44,992 nt of DNA from Akkermansia muciniphila. GTDB lineage: Bacteria; Verrucomicrobiota; Verrucomicrobiia; Verrucomicrobiales; DEV007. A program made the position numbers and the translations under genes. This document shows, in pieces, positions 33,233 through 41,847 of this stretch; the stretch's first letter is position 1, and each line of letters begins with the position of its first letter. Where the stretch lies: the NCBI GenBank assembly GCA_945883495.1, contig CAMCXS010000047.1, forward strand, positions 1-44,992. Reading direction: 5' to 3'. The notes under the pieces are model-generated. The model was not told where the DNA came from and made no database searches. It saw nothing but the letters and a program-made list of their open reading frames with translations.

Positions 33233-36200
33233 ATGAATCTACTCCGTCCGCTCGCGCCCATCTCGCTCCTTTTTAGCCTCGTTGCCCGCCGCACGGCTTG
33301 TGCGGTCTTCCTCTCGATTTGCGCGGGGAGTGCTTCGCTTTTGGCGGCTCCCATCGCAGGTTGGGACGTGAATCCGTCCACGGGTTACGGTGCCTCACCA
33401 TACGCCGCAACGGTATCTGATATCAACGTGACAGTGGAAGGGCTCACTCGCGGCTCGGGCGTCGTAACGACGGGGACAGCCGCAGGCCGGGCTTGGGGGG
33501 GATTGGGCTGGAATTTCACTACCGCCGCAGACGCCGTCACCAACAACCGGTTTATCACTTGCGCGGTGACTCCCAAGGCTGGGTTTGCGGTCTCCTTCAC
33601 ATCCATCAGCAAGTTTGATTATCGCCGGTCCGGTACAGGGGCCACTTCGGGCGTAGTGCAGTATCAAGTGGGTAGTGGACCGTTCGTGGACATCACCACC
33701 GTCAGCTACACCAACAACACCAGCGCTGGGGCCGCGCTGCCGGCGATCGATTTAAGCGGCATCGCAGCCCTTCAGAGCGTGCAGGCCGGCATCAAGGTGA
33801 CCTTCCGCGTCGTCAACTACGGTGCGTCGGGATCGGGTGGAACTTGGTATGTGTTCGACGTCAGCAACAGCAACGCCACCGACTTTCAGATCGATGGGAC
33901 GGTGACCACGTCTGGAAACGACGCCACCCCGCCGACGGCGTTGACGTTCAATCCGGCCGATAACGCCACCGGAGTGCCCGTTTCCGCCGCTCCATCGATC
34001 ACGTTCAACGAGCCCGTGCAGAAGGGGATCGGGAACATCCTCATCAAGCGTTCCGCCGACAACAGCATCTTCGAGACTATTTCAGCTTCGTCCGCGCAGG
34101 TCTCCATCTCTGGCACCGGGTGGACGCTCACTCCTACCTCCTTCTTCGCCGGGAACACCGGCTACTACATCGAGATTCCGGCGGGAGCGATCAAGGACGC
34201 CGCCGGTAACGACTACGCCGGGTTGGCCGGTGCGGCTGCCTGGAATTTCACAACGCTGGCTGCCGCCGCCAATCCCACCGCCACGGAAACCTTCGCCACC
34301 CAAACCCGCGTCACGCCGACCGGTTCCAGTTCCACCGCCGAATACTACGGTGAAGGCAACGGCCAAGGGACGTTTGCCGTGTATGGCTTCGGCACCTTCA
34401 ATTTCTCCAAGCTCGACTTCGGATTGTCCGGCGCCTCGATCATCACCAGCGTCGCCTCCGCCGAGTTCACCCTGACCCACAACGACCGGACGTTCACTCA
34501 GGGAACCGAGCTGGAGTTCTTCCTTACGACGGACAGCTCCACCGGCAAAACCTTCAATACGAGCTTGGTCAACGGGATCGACAACAATCAGTATTCCTTC
34601 GCTCCCATTTCTCTCGGCAAATTCGCTTACACGCCTAAAGCCGGTGGCCAGAAGGATACGTTCACTCTCAACCTGAGCGCCGTGGAAGCCGCGCTCGTCT
34701 CCCGCCTCAACACCGGCGAAGACTTCAGCATCATCCTCGCCGCCACCACGCCCATGGCCGCGATCACCTATTCCGGCAAGGGCAACACCTTTGATCCCGG
34801 TGATCCCTCGCTGAAGCTGACCGTCAATGAGACCACCGGCGTCGATACCACCCCGCCGACCTTGGCGTTCTTTACTCCAGCGGACGGTTCCGGCGGCTTG
34901 CCCATTTCCTCCAATCTCCGGGTGGCCTTCAACGAGCTGATCCGCAAAGGCGCGTCCGGCACCATCACCATCTTCCGCTCCAGCGACGACTCCGTCTTTG
35001 AAGCTATTGACGTCACATCTTCCCAGATCTCCGTAAACTTGGGAACGGTGACCATCGACCCGGCGAATGCCCTGGAGTCCGCCACCAGCTATTATGTGCA
35101 GATCACAGCCGGAGCCATCGAAGATGTAAGCGGCAATGCCTTCGCCGGAATCTCCGATTCCACCACCTGGAATTTCAGCACCGCGCAACCGCCGATCACC
35201 AACCTCGGGCCATTTGTCGCTTCGCAAAATGCGCCTGGCGGCACGGTCGTCGGACAGTTGAATAACAACATCAACGGCAAGGAAGGGATCAGATATTCTC
35301 TGCTCGCGGGCAGCGGCGGCACCACGATGATGAAGGCGGTTCCGGGCAGCGGCTACCTGGTGACGCCGATCTTTACCATCGGCGATACCATCAATTCCGC
35401 CACCGGCGCGCTCAACTCGACTTCCGCCGGAAGCTTCTCTCCGGTCGGCACGCTGGATGGGATCGGAGCTTTCTCGCTAAATGCGAACACGGTGCGGGTC
35501 TTTACGAATCACGAAATCGAAATTCCGAACAGCGGATCCGGTGGTTATCCGTATACGTTGGCGAACGGCACCGTGATCTCCAAAGGCGGCGCCCGGATCA
35601 GCTATTGGGATATCGATAAGGCGACCCGTCGTGTCATCGACGGTGGCTTGGCGATTGCCCGGATGTATGACCGCACGGGCACCGTGGTGACCAACGCCAG
35701 CCAGTTGGAGCTGGGTGGTTTGGACCGCACTTGTTCTTCCTCGCTTTTCGAGCCGAATCTTTGGGGGGCGGGCCGCGGCCTCGTCGATCGGATCTACATG
35801 ATGGGGGAGGAGACATCCACGGCGTTTGGGCACCCACACGGTGGGACGATGTGGGCGTTGGATACTTCCAATGGCGATCTCTGGGCGTTGCCGGACCTTG
35901 GCCGCGGATCTTGGGAGAACGCGGCGCTGGTCGATACCGGGACCACGACCCACGTCGCCTTGTTGCTCGGGGATGATGCTCCCGCGCGTCCGCTGTATCT
36001 TTACGTAGGACAGAAGAGCACCGCGGTGGGCGCAAACTTCGTGGAGCGCAACGGCCTCAAAGGCGGCCAGTTGTATGTATGGAAATCCACGAATGGGAAC
36101 ACCACGCCGCAGCAGTTCAATGGCACCGGAGCCAGCCGGACCGGCACCTGGGTGGCCATCAATGCGCGGGATGCTTCCAAAGCCGGCACCACCGGTCACG

Positions 36201-39200
36201 ATGCCCAGGGATACAAGAACGACACCACCCTCGGCAGTGAAGCGACCGCCGCGGGAGCTTTCCTCTTCTCCCGCCCGGAAGACCTTTCCGCCAGCCCCAC
36301 GGACGGCAGTATCATCGCCTTCACGTCCACCGGCCGGGGCAGCGTGTATCCGCTGGATAACTGGGGAGATACCAATGTCATCGACATCGATTTCAACGCC
36401 AGCGCCGTCCCTACTGCTGGTAATATTCGCATTCTCTATGACGGTGACGACGCCGGGGGCGGCCAGTTCATGACGCCCGAGGAAGGCTTGCGCTCCCCCG
36501 ATAACCTCGACTGGGCGGATGATGGATTCATTTACGTCCAGGAAGACCAAGCCAACAACACTGGCAGCTTTGGCGCCGCCGGTTTTGAGACTTCCATTTG
36601 GAAGCTGAATGCGACCACGGGAGAGGCGGTGCGACTGGCCGAGACCGATCGCTCCACCGTGCTGCCTCTTGGATCCACGGACACCAATCCGAGTGATGTG
36701 GGGAATTGGGAATCCTCGGGGATCCTCGACGTCTCTTCTCTCTTTGGCGAAGCTCCGGGGGAGCTCTTCCTCTTTGATTTGCAAGCTCACAGCGTGAACA
36801 ACGGCCTGATTGCCACCAAGCAGCTCTACGAAGGCGGCCAGCTCTGCTTCTTGGAGAAAGGCATCGAAAAGGGGGCGTTCAAGGTCAATCCGAATACCGG
36901 TGTCATCACCATCGCGAATCCCGATGCCATTGATCTGGCCACGCAGGCCTCGTATCAATTCCGCTTGCAGGCGTTCGACGGGACCAACCACACCTTCAAC
37001 CAAGTCACCGTCAACATCACCAATACGGCTGTCGCCACCTCCAACAGCTTCAAGGTGGCCACCTACAACATCAGCCACTACCGCACCAGCGCCGGAGCCC
37101 TTATTACCGATCTCGGCACGGTCACGAACACCCAGAGCCAAAACATTGCCCGGGTCATCCAACGGAACAATCCCGACGTCATCCTCCTCAACGAGTTCGA
37201 TTATGATGAAGACGGCCGCGCCCTGCAGCGGTTCCAGGATAATTACTTGGAAGTCGGCCAAAGTGGCGAGGCTCCGGTCTATTATCCGTATGCCTTCATC
37301 GCCCCGTCCAATACCGGCGTTCACTCTGGCTATGACCTCGACAACAACCGTGGAGTGGTCTCCACACCTGGAGCCGGCAACGGATACGGCGAGGACGCCT
37401 TCGGCTTCGGGGATTATCCGGGGCAATACGCCTTTGTCGTCCTTTCCAAGTTCCCCATTGACCGGGCGAATCTCCGCACCTTCCAGAAGTTCCTTTGGAA
37501 AGACATGCCTGGAGCCCTCTTGCCCGACGATCCGGATATTGCCGGCACCGGGGATTGGTATAGCCCAGCGGAGTTGAATGTCTATCGGCTCTCCTCCAAG
37601 AATCATGCGGACGTGCCCGTTCTGGTGAATGGGACGCCGGTGCATATTCTCGCCAGTCACCCCACGCCGCCGGTGTTTGATACAGGAGCGCCCTGGAAGG
37701 CCGGAGTCGATCACAACGGCCGCCGCAACAGCGATGAGATTCGCTTCTGGTCGGATTATGTGAATCCTGCCGCTTCCTCTTATATTTACGACGATACCGA
37801 AACCGCCGCGACGGCATCGGGAGGTCTGCCGGCGAACACCCGCTTCGTCATTATGGGGGATCAGAACGCGGACAACAACGAAGGTGACAGCACCGATCCC
37901 GCGATCAAGCAAATCATTGGCGGCATCGCCACGGCGGGCGGGGCCACGATCTCGCCCAATGCCTTTGTGAACTACACGTTCGTGCCCGCTGGTGGGGCCG
38001 GTCCCGAGCCGGATGACACCGCCGGGTTCAGCGGTGGGGTGCGGGTTGATTATGCCCTGCCTTCAGCCTTTGGGATGACGGTCGATAGCGGCGGCGTCTA
38101 CTGGCCCGGAGCCGGTGACGCCATGGCCGGGGCGATCGCTGCCTCCGACCACCGCATGGTCTACCTCAACCTCACCCTGACCGGTGTCGCCCCACCGCCG
38201 AATACGACGCTGATCAACTACTACGCGTCGGCAACTGGCTTGACGGGCAGTGCTTTGCAAACCGCGCTGCACAACATCATCGATGACCACGTTCCCCTTG
38301 ATTACAGCGTCACGGGCGACGTGATGCGGGTCATCGACCAAGCCCCAGGAGACAGCAACTCCGTCCGTCTCCTCTATTCCAATGCGACTCTCCCGAAACT
38401 CTCGACGCAGTGGAACCGGGAGCACGTTTGGCCTCGTTCGGATGGTGTCGGTGAAGACGGTCCAGATTTCTCCGACTTGCACCACCTGTTCCCTTCGGAA
38501 TCGAGCGTGAATAGTGTGCGTTCCGCGTTGGTGTTTGATGAGAGCAGCAACCTGCAAAGCAGTTCGTTTGCTCCGGAGTCGTTTGCGGATAACAATTCCT
38601 TTGAGCCGCTGGATCGCGACAAGGGAGTCGTGGCTCGAGCCTTGCTTTATATGATGGTCCGTTATGATGGTAACGATGCGTTGACCAGCGATCTGCAATT
38701 GGCGGACAACACCTCACCAACGGGAACTCACGGTGTCCTCAGCACGCTTCTGGCCTGGCATCGGGCTTTCCCGCCCACGGACTTCGAGCGCCAACGCAAC
38801 GACGCCATTTATAGTGGCGCCCAGGTCAACGGCGTCACCTACGCTCAGGGGAACCGCAATCCATTCATCGACTTCCCGCAGTTTGCGGACGGCATTTTCG
38901 TGGCCAGCACCGCGCAATCCTTCAGCAAGTGGCAGTTGGAGAATTTCACGATTGCCCAGTTGCTCAACGGTGCGGTCTCTGGGGCCAATGTCGATGCCGA
39001 CGGCGATGGACGGACCAATTATGCAGAGTTTCTCACCGGTGGCGATCCGAACTCTGGCATCGATCCGCTCCTCACCATCACTCGCGGCGCGGGGAATGTC
39101 ACCCTCTCCTTCCTGCGTCCCAAGGGGATCACGGAACAGACTCGCTTGCAGAGTTCCTCGACGCTCGGCGCTGCCAGTTGGCAGACCGTCACGGACTGGG

Positions 39201-39298
39201 AATCCTTTGCCAGCTATCTTGACATGACCGACTACGAGCAAGTCAACGTCACGCTTCCCGCCTCCAGCGCGATGTTCTGGCGCGTGATCTTCGAGTGA
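33233..39298 (+). CDS. Giant secreted PhoX-like / EEP nuclease / endonuclease I fusion
   Basis: 2021 residues from MNLLRPLAPISLLFSLVARR; a long signal region ends near LLAAPIAG. In order: a beta domain (to about 230); an Ig-like Big_5-type domain (231-340, TPPTALTFNPADNATGVPV); a second beta domain (350-535); another Ig-like domain (540-650); a DUF839/PhoX-like phosphatase region (about 655-1185; FTNHEIEIPNSGSG, DRTCSSSLFEPNLWG, MGEETSTAFGHPHGG, FSRPEDLSASP, DNLDWADDG); a cadherin-like piece; an EEP nuclease (about 1273-1650; ATYNIS, NPDVILLNEFD, FVIMGDQNAD, ASDHRMV); an endonuclease I/NucM domain (about 1656-1890; WNREHVWPRS, DLHHLFPSESSVNSVRS); and a calcium-binding-like DADGDGRTNYAEF tail. 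It probably digests extracellular nucleic acid. The eight upstream codons from 33209 are left out. Confidence 0.92.
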   Translation: MNLLRPLAPISLLFSLVARRTACAVFLSICAGSASLLAAPIAGWDVNPSTGYGASPYAATVSDINVTVEGLTRGSGVVTTGTAAGRAWGGLGWNFTTAADAVTNNRFITCAVTPKAGFAVSFTSISKFDYRRSGTGATSGVVQYQVGSGPFVDITTVSYTNNTSAGAALPAIDLSGIAALQSVQAGIKVTFRVVNYGASGSGGTWYVFDVSNSNATDFQIDGTVTTSGNDATPPTALTFNPADNATGVPVSAAPSITFNEPVQKGIGNILIKRSADNSIFETISASSAQVSISGTGWTLTPTSFFAGNTGYYIEIPAGAIKDAAGNDYAGLAGAAAWNFTTLAAAANPTATETFATQTRVTPTGSSSTAEYYGEGNGQGTFAVYGFGTFNFSKLDFGLSGASIITSVASAEFTLTHNDRTFTQGTELEFFLTTDSSTGKTFNTSLVNGIDNNQYSFAPISLGKFAYTPKAGGQKDTFTLNLSAVEAALVSRLNTGEDFSIILAATTPMAAITYSGKGNTFDPGDPSLKLTVNETTGVDTTPPTLAFFTPADGSGGLPISSNLRVAFNELIRKGASGTITIFRSSDDSVFEAIDVTSSQISVNLGTVTIDPANALESATSYYVQITAGAIEDVSGNAFAGISDSTTWNFSTAQPPITNLGPFVASQNAPGGTVVGQLNNNINGKEGIRYSLLAGSGGTTMMKAVPGSGYLVTPIFTIGDTINSATGALNSTSAGSFSPVGTLDGIGAFSLNANTVRVFTNHEIEIPNSGSGGYPYTLANGTVISKGGARISYWDIDKATRRVIDGGLAIARMYDRTGTVVTNASQLELGGLDRTCSSSLFEPNLWGAGRGLVDRIYMMGEETSTAFGHPHGGTMWALDTSNGDLWALPDLGRGSWENAALVDTGTTTHVALLLGDDAPARPLYLYVGQKSTAVGANFVERNGLKGGQLYVWKSTNGNTTPQQFNGTGASRTGTWVAINARDASKAGTTGHDAQGYKNDTTLGSEATAAGAFLFSRPEDLSASPTDGSIIAFTSTGRGSVYPLDNWGDTNVIDIDFNASAVPTAGNIRILYDGDDAGGGQFMTPEEGLRSPDNLDWADDGFIYVQEDQANNTGSFGAAGFETSIWKLNATTGEAVRLAETDRSTVLPLGSTDTNPSDVGNWESSGILDVSSLFGEAPGELFLFDLQAHSVNNGLIATKQLYEGGQLCFLEKGIEKGAFKVNPNTGVITIANPDAIDLATQASYQFRLQAFDGTNHTFNQVTVNITNTAVATSNSFKVATYNISHYRTSAGALITDLGTVTNTQSQNIARVIQRNNPDVILLNEFDYDEDGRALQRFQDNYLEVGQSGEAPVYYPYAFIAPSNTGVHSGYDLDNNRGVVSTPGAGNGYGEDAFGFGDYPGQYAFVVLSKFPIDRANLRTFQKFLWKDMPGALLPDDPDIAGTGDWYSPAELNVYRLSSKNHADVPVLVNGTPVHILASHPTPPVFDTGAPWKAGVDHNGRRNSDEIRFWSDYVNPAASSYIYDDTETAATASGGLPANTRFVIMGDQNADNNEGDSTDPAIKQIIGGIATAGGATISPNAFVNYTFVPAGGAGPEPDDTAGFSGGVRVDYALPSAFGMTVDSGGVYWPGAGDAMAGAIAASDHRMVYLNLTLTGVAPPPNTTLINYYASATGLTGSALQTALHNIIDDHVPLDYSVTGDVMRVIDQAPGDSNSVRLLYSNATLPKLSTQWNREHVWPRSDGVGEDGPDFSDLHHLFPSESSVNSVRSALVFDESSNLQSSSFAPESFADNNSFEPLDRDKGVVARALLYMMVRYDGNDALTSDLQLADNTSPTGTHGVLSTLLAWHRAFPPTDFERQRNDAIYSGAQVNGVTYAQGNRNPFIDFPQFADGIFVASTAQSFSKWQLENFTIAQLLNGAVSGANVDADGDGRTNYAEFLTGGDPNSGIDPLLTITRGAGNVTLSFLRPKGITEQTRLQSSSTLGAASWQTVTDWESFASYLDMTDYEQVNVTLPASSAMFWRVIFE

Positions 39299-39313
39299 AA
39301 TCGCCCCTGTGTA

Positions 39314-39335
39314 GGACAGGCATTCCTGCCTGTCC
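39314..39335 (+). terminator. Hairpin after the nuclease fusion gene
   Basis: Perfect 9-bp stem GGACAGGCA / TGCCTGTCC with a TTCC loop, 15 bases after the stop. It has no T-run, so it may be a repeat of the hairpin class rather than a true terminator. Confidence 0.5.
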
Positions 39336-39354
39336 AGAGGCATCGTGCTACTAA

Positions 39355-39448
39355 TCGTGCTCGTGCTCAGCGAAGCGGTGCTCGTAATCGCAATCGAATT
39401 CGCATCGGAGCCGCTCTGGAAAACCGTTGGTTTCGAGCACGAGCACGA
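39355..39448. repeat. 94-bp CGTGCT inverted-repeat unit, copy 1
   Basis: Bounded by perfect 14-bp inverted arms TCGTGCTCGTGCTC (39355) and GAGCACGAGCACGA (39435). The first 53 bases match 39673-39725 except for one base. MITE-like in layout, but no transposase or target duplication was seen. Confidence 0.85.
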
Positions 39449-39449
39449 G

Positions 39450-39523
39450 GAAGCGGCAGCAAACCTGCTTGGCTGTCGCTTCTCACAAAGCCTCAACGTG
39501 GCGCGGACTTTCAGTCCGCGAGT
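39450..39523. repeat. REP-like double-hairpin repeat, copy 1
   Basis: Holds hairpin AAGCGGCAGC / GCTGTCGCTT (10 bp, one G-T) and hairpin CGCGGACT-TTC-AGTCCGCG. It differs from 39550-39623 at two positions in 74. Confidence 0.9.
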
Positions 39524-39549
39524 GATGCGCCGCACCAGCGCCCATTGGC

Positions 39550-39623
39550 GAAGCGGCAGCAAACCTGCTTGGCTGTCGCTTCTCACAACACCTCAACGTG
39601 GCGCGGACTTTCAGTCCGCGAGT
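39550..39623. repeat. REP-like double-hairpin repeat, copy 2
   Basis: Second copy of the 74-bp unit with both hairpins; GATGCGCCGCA follows each copy, with a 2-bp insertion here. Confidence 0.9.
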
Positions 39624-39672
39624 CCGATGCGCCGCATTGGCGATCGAAGCGCGATTATGAACCGTTCTGGTA

Positions 39673-39766
39673 TCGTGCTCGTGCTCAGCGAATCGGTGCT
39701 CGTAATCGCAATCGAATTCGCATCGTAGCCGATCTGCACAACCGGTGGTTTCGATTACGAGCACGA
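39673..39766. repeat. 94-bp CGTGCT inverted-repeat unit, copy 2
   Basis: Same length as copy 1. Its outer arms TCGTGCTCGT (39673) and ACGAGCACGA (39757) are perfect over 10 bp. As with copy 1, a REP-like hairpin follows within two bases (39769-39799, degenerate). The rest of the gap 39800-40086 shows nothing I recognise; a 67-codon frame at 39798-40001 looks random. Confidence 0.85.
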
Positions 39767-39768
39767 GG

Positions 39769-39799
39769 AAGCGGCAATCAACCTGCTTAACTGTCGCTT
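39769..39799. repeat. Degenerate third REP-like hairpin
   Basis: AAGCGGCA / TGTCGCTT stem around ATCAACCTGCTTAAC; a decayed version of the first hairpin of the 74-bp units. Confidence 0.7.
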
Positions 39800-40086
39800 G
39801 GCAGCACAGCCTTCAAACCTAAAGTCCAAAGTTCCTTTGCGCCCAGAGTCGCCCCAGAACCGCCGTAGGTGGCTGCATCTTCACAAACAGCCACGCCAAA
39901 AACCCTTGACACAACGATCAACGATAGTTCAATTCATCCCAACCAATAAGAGAAACTCCCTTTCGCATCGCCCCCCCCATCCGGAGCCGACACGTCGCTA
40001 GTTGGCGGGCGACTCTAGAGTAGAATTAGGTCGATGTGCTGCCGGCCTGTCCGACCAACATTGGAAATCCTTGGCGAAGTTTCTGT

Positions 40087-40539
40087 ATGAAAAACATAGT
40101 GCCGCTAATTCTCATCGCTGCTGCGACCGTATTGCTAATTATAGGCGTGCAGATGTCCCAGTCTCAACGTCACTGGCAAGAAATCGAAACCAGAACGATC
40201 CCAGGTAACAAAGGTCAAAACGCGGCGATTGGCGGTGTAGGCGGAGGTATTCTTGGAGGGGTGGCGGGGTTCTTGATCGGCGGGATTGGGGTAGTATTAT
40301 GCGGAACAGGAATCGGGATTCCAGGCGGAGCCGCCATGATAGCAACAGGTGCCGCAGTGGGTGCAGGAACTGGGGCTGTGACTGGAGCAGCTGTCGGTGA
40401 CTCAACCAAGTTTGTAGACATCGTCATTGATCGCTCCGCACCTTCATATGACACCTGGCAATGGGTTGCCGTGATATGTATTTCAGTCCTGATTTATGGT
40501 TTGGCAGTTCACGAGTTCTCAAGAAGCCGGAATGCGTGA
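40087..40539 (+). CDS. Small glycine-zipper membrane protein
   Basis: 150 residues from MKNIVPLILIAAATVLLI. There is an N-terminal membrane helix, a Gly-rich double helix in the middle (GGVGGGILGGVAGFLIGGIG and later GAAVGAGTGAVTGAAVG) with G-x-x-x-G spacing typical of tightly packed or pore-forming helices, and a third helix near residues 120-142 (WVAVICISVLIYGLAV). No family is recognised. Glycine-zipper proteins include outer-membrane lipoproteins, phage holin-like and toxin-like peptides. It sits between the repeats and the ATPase-TOPRIM pair. The upstream part of the frame (from 40036) is not hydrophobic and was left out. Confidence 0.65.
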   Translation: MKNIVPLILIAAATVLLIIGVQMSQSQRHWQEIETRTIPGNKGQNAAIGGVGGGILGGVAGFLIGGIGVVLCGTGIGIPGGAAMIATGAAVGAGTGAVTGAAVGDSTKFVDIVIDRSAPSYDTWQWVAVICISVLIYGLAVHEFSRSRNA

Positions 40540-40713
40540 AGCCCCGGTGATACGCTCCTGTTCAAGATTCGACTCTACCATTTACCTCTCCTTTTCCGTT
40601 CGCGGTGCTTTTTGAAGCCCTGGCACCATGGGCGCCGGCCCAAAAAGGAAACGCCTTCCAGGCCAGCTAAATCCCTGGCCACGCCGTCGCCCCGCCTTTA
40701 GAGTCACGTTCCG

Positions 40714-41847
40714 ATGATCGAGCAGTTCACCGTGGAGTCCTTCAAGTCGATCCAGTCCGCCAAGCTGGACCTGGGCCAAGTGAATCTGTTCATTGGCGCA
40801 AACGGCAGCGGCAAGAGCAATTTGTTGGAAGCCCTCGCGGTGTTGTCGGCGGCGGCTGGGGGGAAAGTGGATTTGCCCTCGCTGCTTTGGCGCGGCTGCC
40901 GACCGAGCGGTTATTTCCAACCGATGTTTAGGGGATCGGATCAGGACGCTAGTACGCGGCTGCGTGCCTCCGACGCTTCAGCCTTTTATGACGTTACCTT
41001 AAAGCCGTCGCCCGCCTTGCGTCCGCAGGCATGGACATATCTTGAGGAACATTGGCCGGATCAAACCCATCAACGCGATTGCAATTCGGAACCACACACC
41101 GGTTTGGCGGCCCTGTCGCTTGCAATGGCAGGCACGGCTGGACCAACGGCTGGGTTTTTAAAGTCCCTCGCGGAGTTCTGCATCTACTCGGCCGAGACAC
41201 GGATGCTCCAGGGGCGTAGCGAGGATTCTCAGGCGCGCCAACCGGTTGGGCTGGGAGGGGGAAATCTCATCCAGGCCATTCAAGACCTCCTGTCCCAAAA
41301 CCGTGATGCTCTCGAAACTGAGTTTGGGGAATGTGTCGATTGGTTTGGAGAACTTGTGATCATCGACTCACGAGCTCCGAGCTGGAGGCATCTTGAACTT
41401 GGGTTCGTGGATCGTCACCTTCGTTCGGAAGGCAAATACCAGTTTCTTCTGAACGAAAGCGAAGTCAACGAAGGCGCGCTCTACCTCGCCTTTCTCGCCG
41501 TTCTCGGCCTGCATCCCGATGCGCCCGAAGTCTTTGCCGTGGAAAATGTCGATCACGGCCTGAATCCGCTGCTGGCCAAGCGGCTCATGACGACCCTGAC
41601 GTCTCGCATCCTATCCTCCGAGAGGAAACGCCAAGTCTTTTTGACGACGCACAATCCGCTCGTCCTGGACGGCCTCCCCCTCGGCGACGATCGCGTCCGG
41701 CTCTTCACGGTGGATCGGGACAACAAGGGGCGCACCGTGGTCCGCCGGTTTATCATCACCGACAAACAGCGCGAGATGGCGGCTCAAGGATGGACCTTGT
41801 CCCGCATGTGGGTCAATAAGTTGATTGGAGGCGTTCCCGATGTCTGA
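40714..41847 (+). CDS. OLD/RecF-like AAA ATPase, first gene of two-gene module
   Basis: 377 residues. It is an SMC/ABC-type ATPase of the OLD/AAA15-21 sort: IEQFTVESFKSIQSAKLDL at the start, Walker A GANGSGKSN (about residue 28), a signature-like NEGALYLAFLAVLGL (about 250), Walker B VFAVENVDHGLNPLL (about 273), and the H-loop LTTHNPLVLDGL (about 312). In Walker B the usual DE is VE-N. There is no coiled-coil arm and no fused TOPRIM domain; instead a separate TOPRIM-like protein overlaps its end by 8 bases. Such split ATPase-nuclease pairs occur in anti-phage systems (for example PARIS and AbiL). Function here is inferred. Confidence 0.85.
   Translation: MIEQFTVESFKSIQSAKLDLGQVNLFIGANGSGKSNLLEALAVLSAAAGGKVDLPSLLWRGCRPSGYFQPMFRGSDQDASTRLRASDASAFYDVTLKPSPALRPQAWTYLEEHWPDQTHQRDCNSEPHTGLAALSLAMAGTAGPTAGFLKSLAEFCIYSAETRMLQGRSEDSQARQPVGLGGGNLIQAIQDLLSQNRDALETEFGECVDWFGELVIIDSRAPSWRHLELGFVDRHLRSEGKYQFLLNESEVNEGALYLAFLAVLGLHPDAPEVFAVENVDHGLNPLLAKRLMTTLTSRILSSERKRQVFLTTHNPLVLDGLPLGDDRVRLFTVDRDNKGRTVVRRFIITDKQREMAAQGWTLSRMWVNKLIGGVPDV

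Noticed and set aside
34082-35227. 381-codon minus-strand frame
   Set aside because: Antisense to the Ig-like domains of the nuclease fusion; Gly-rich and without motifs.
35477-37912. 811-codon minus-strand frame
   Set aside because: It lies antisense to the PhoX/EEP part of the nuclease fusion and has no recognisable family, while the plus strand carries clear catalytic motifs.
39345-39728. 127-codon frame in the repeat region
   Set aside because: It is made of the 94-bp and 74-bp repeats themselves, so the product would only be a translation of hairpins.
39300-39800. CRISPR array
   Set aside because: Repeats are of two kinds with unequal spacing and strong internal hairpins; there are no regular unique spacers and no cas genes.
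39798-40001. 67-codon frame after the repeats
   Set aside because: No ribosome site and a composition like random sequence; no hydrophobic or domain pattern.
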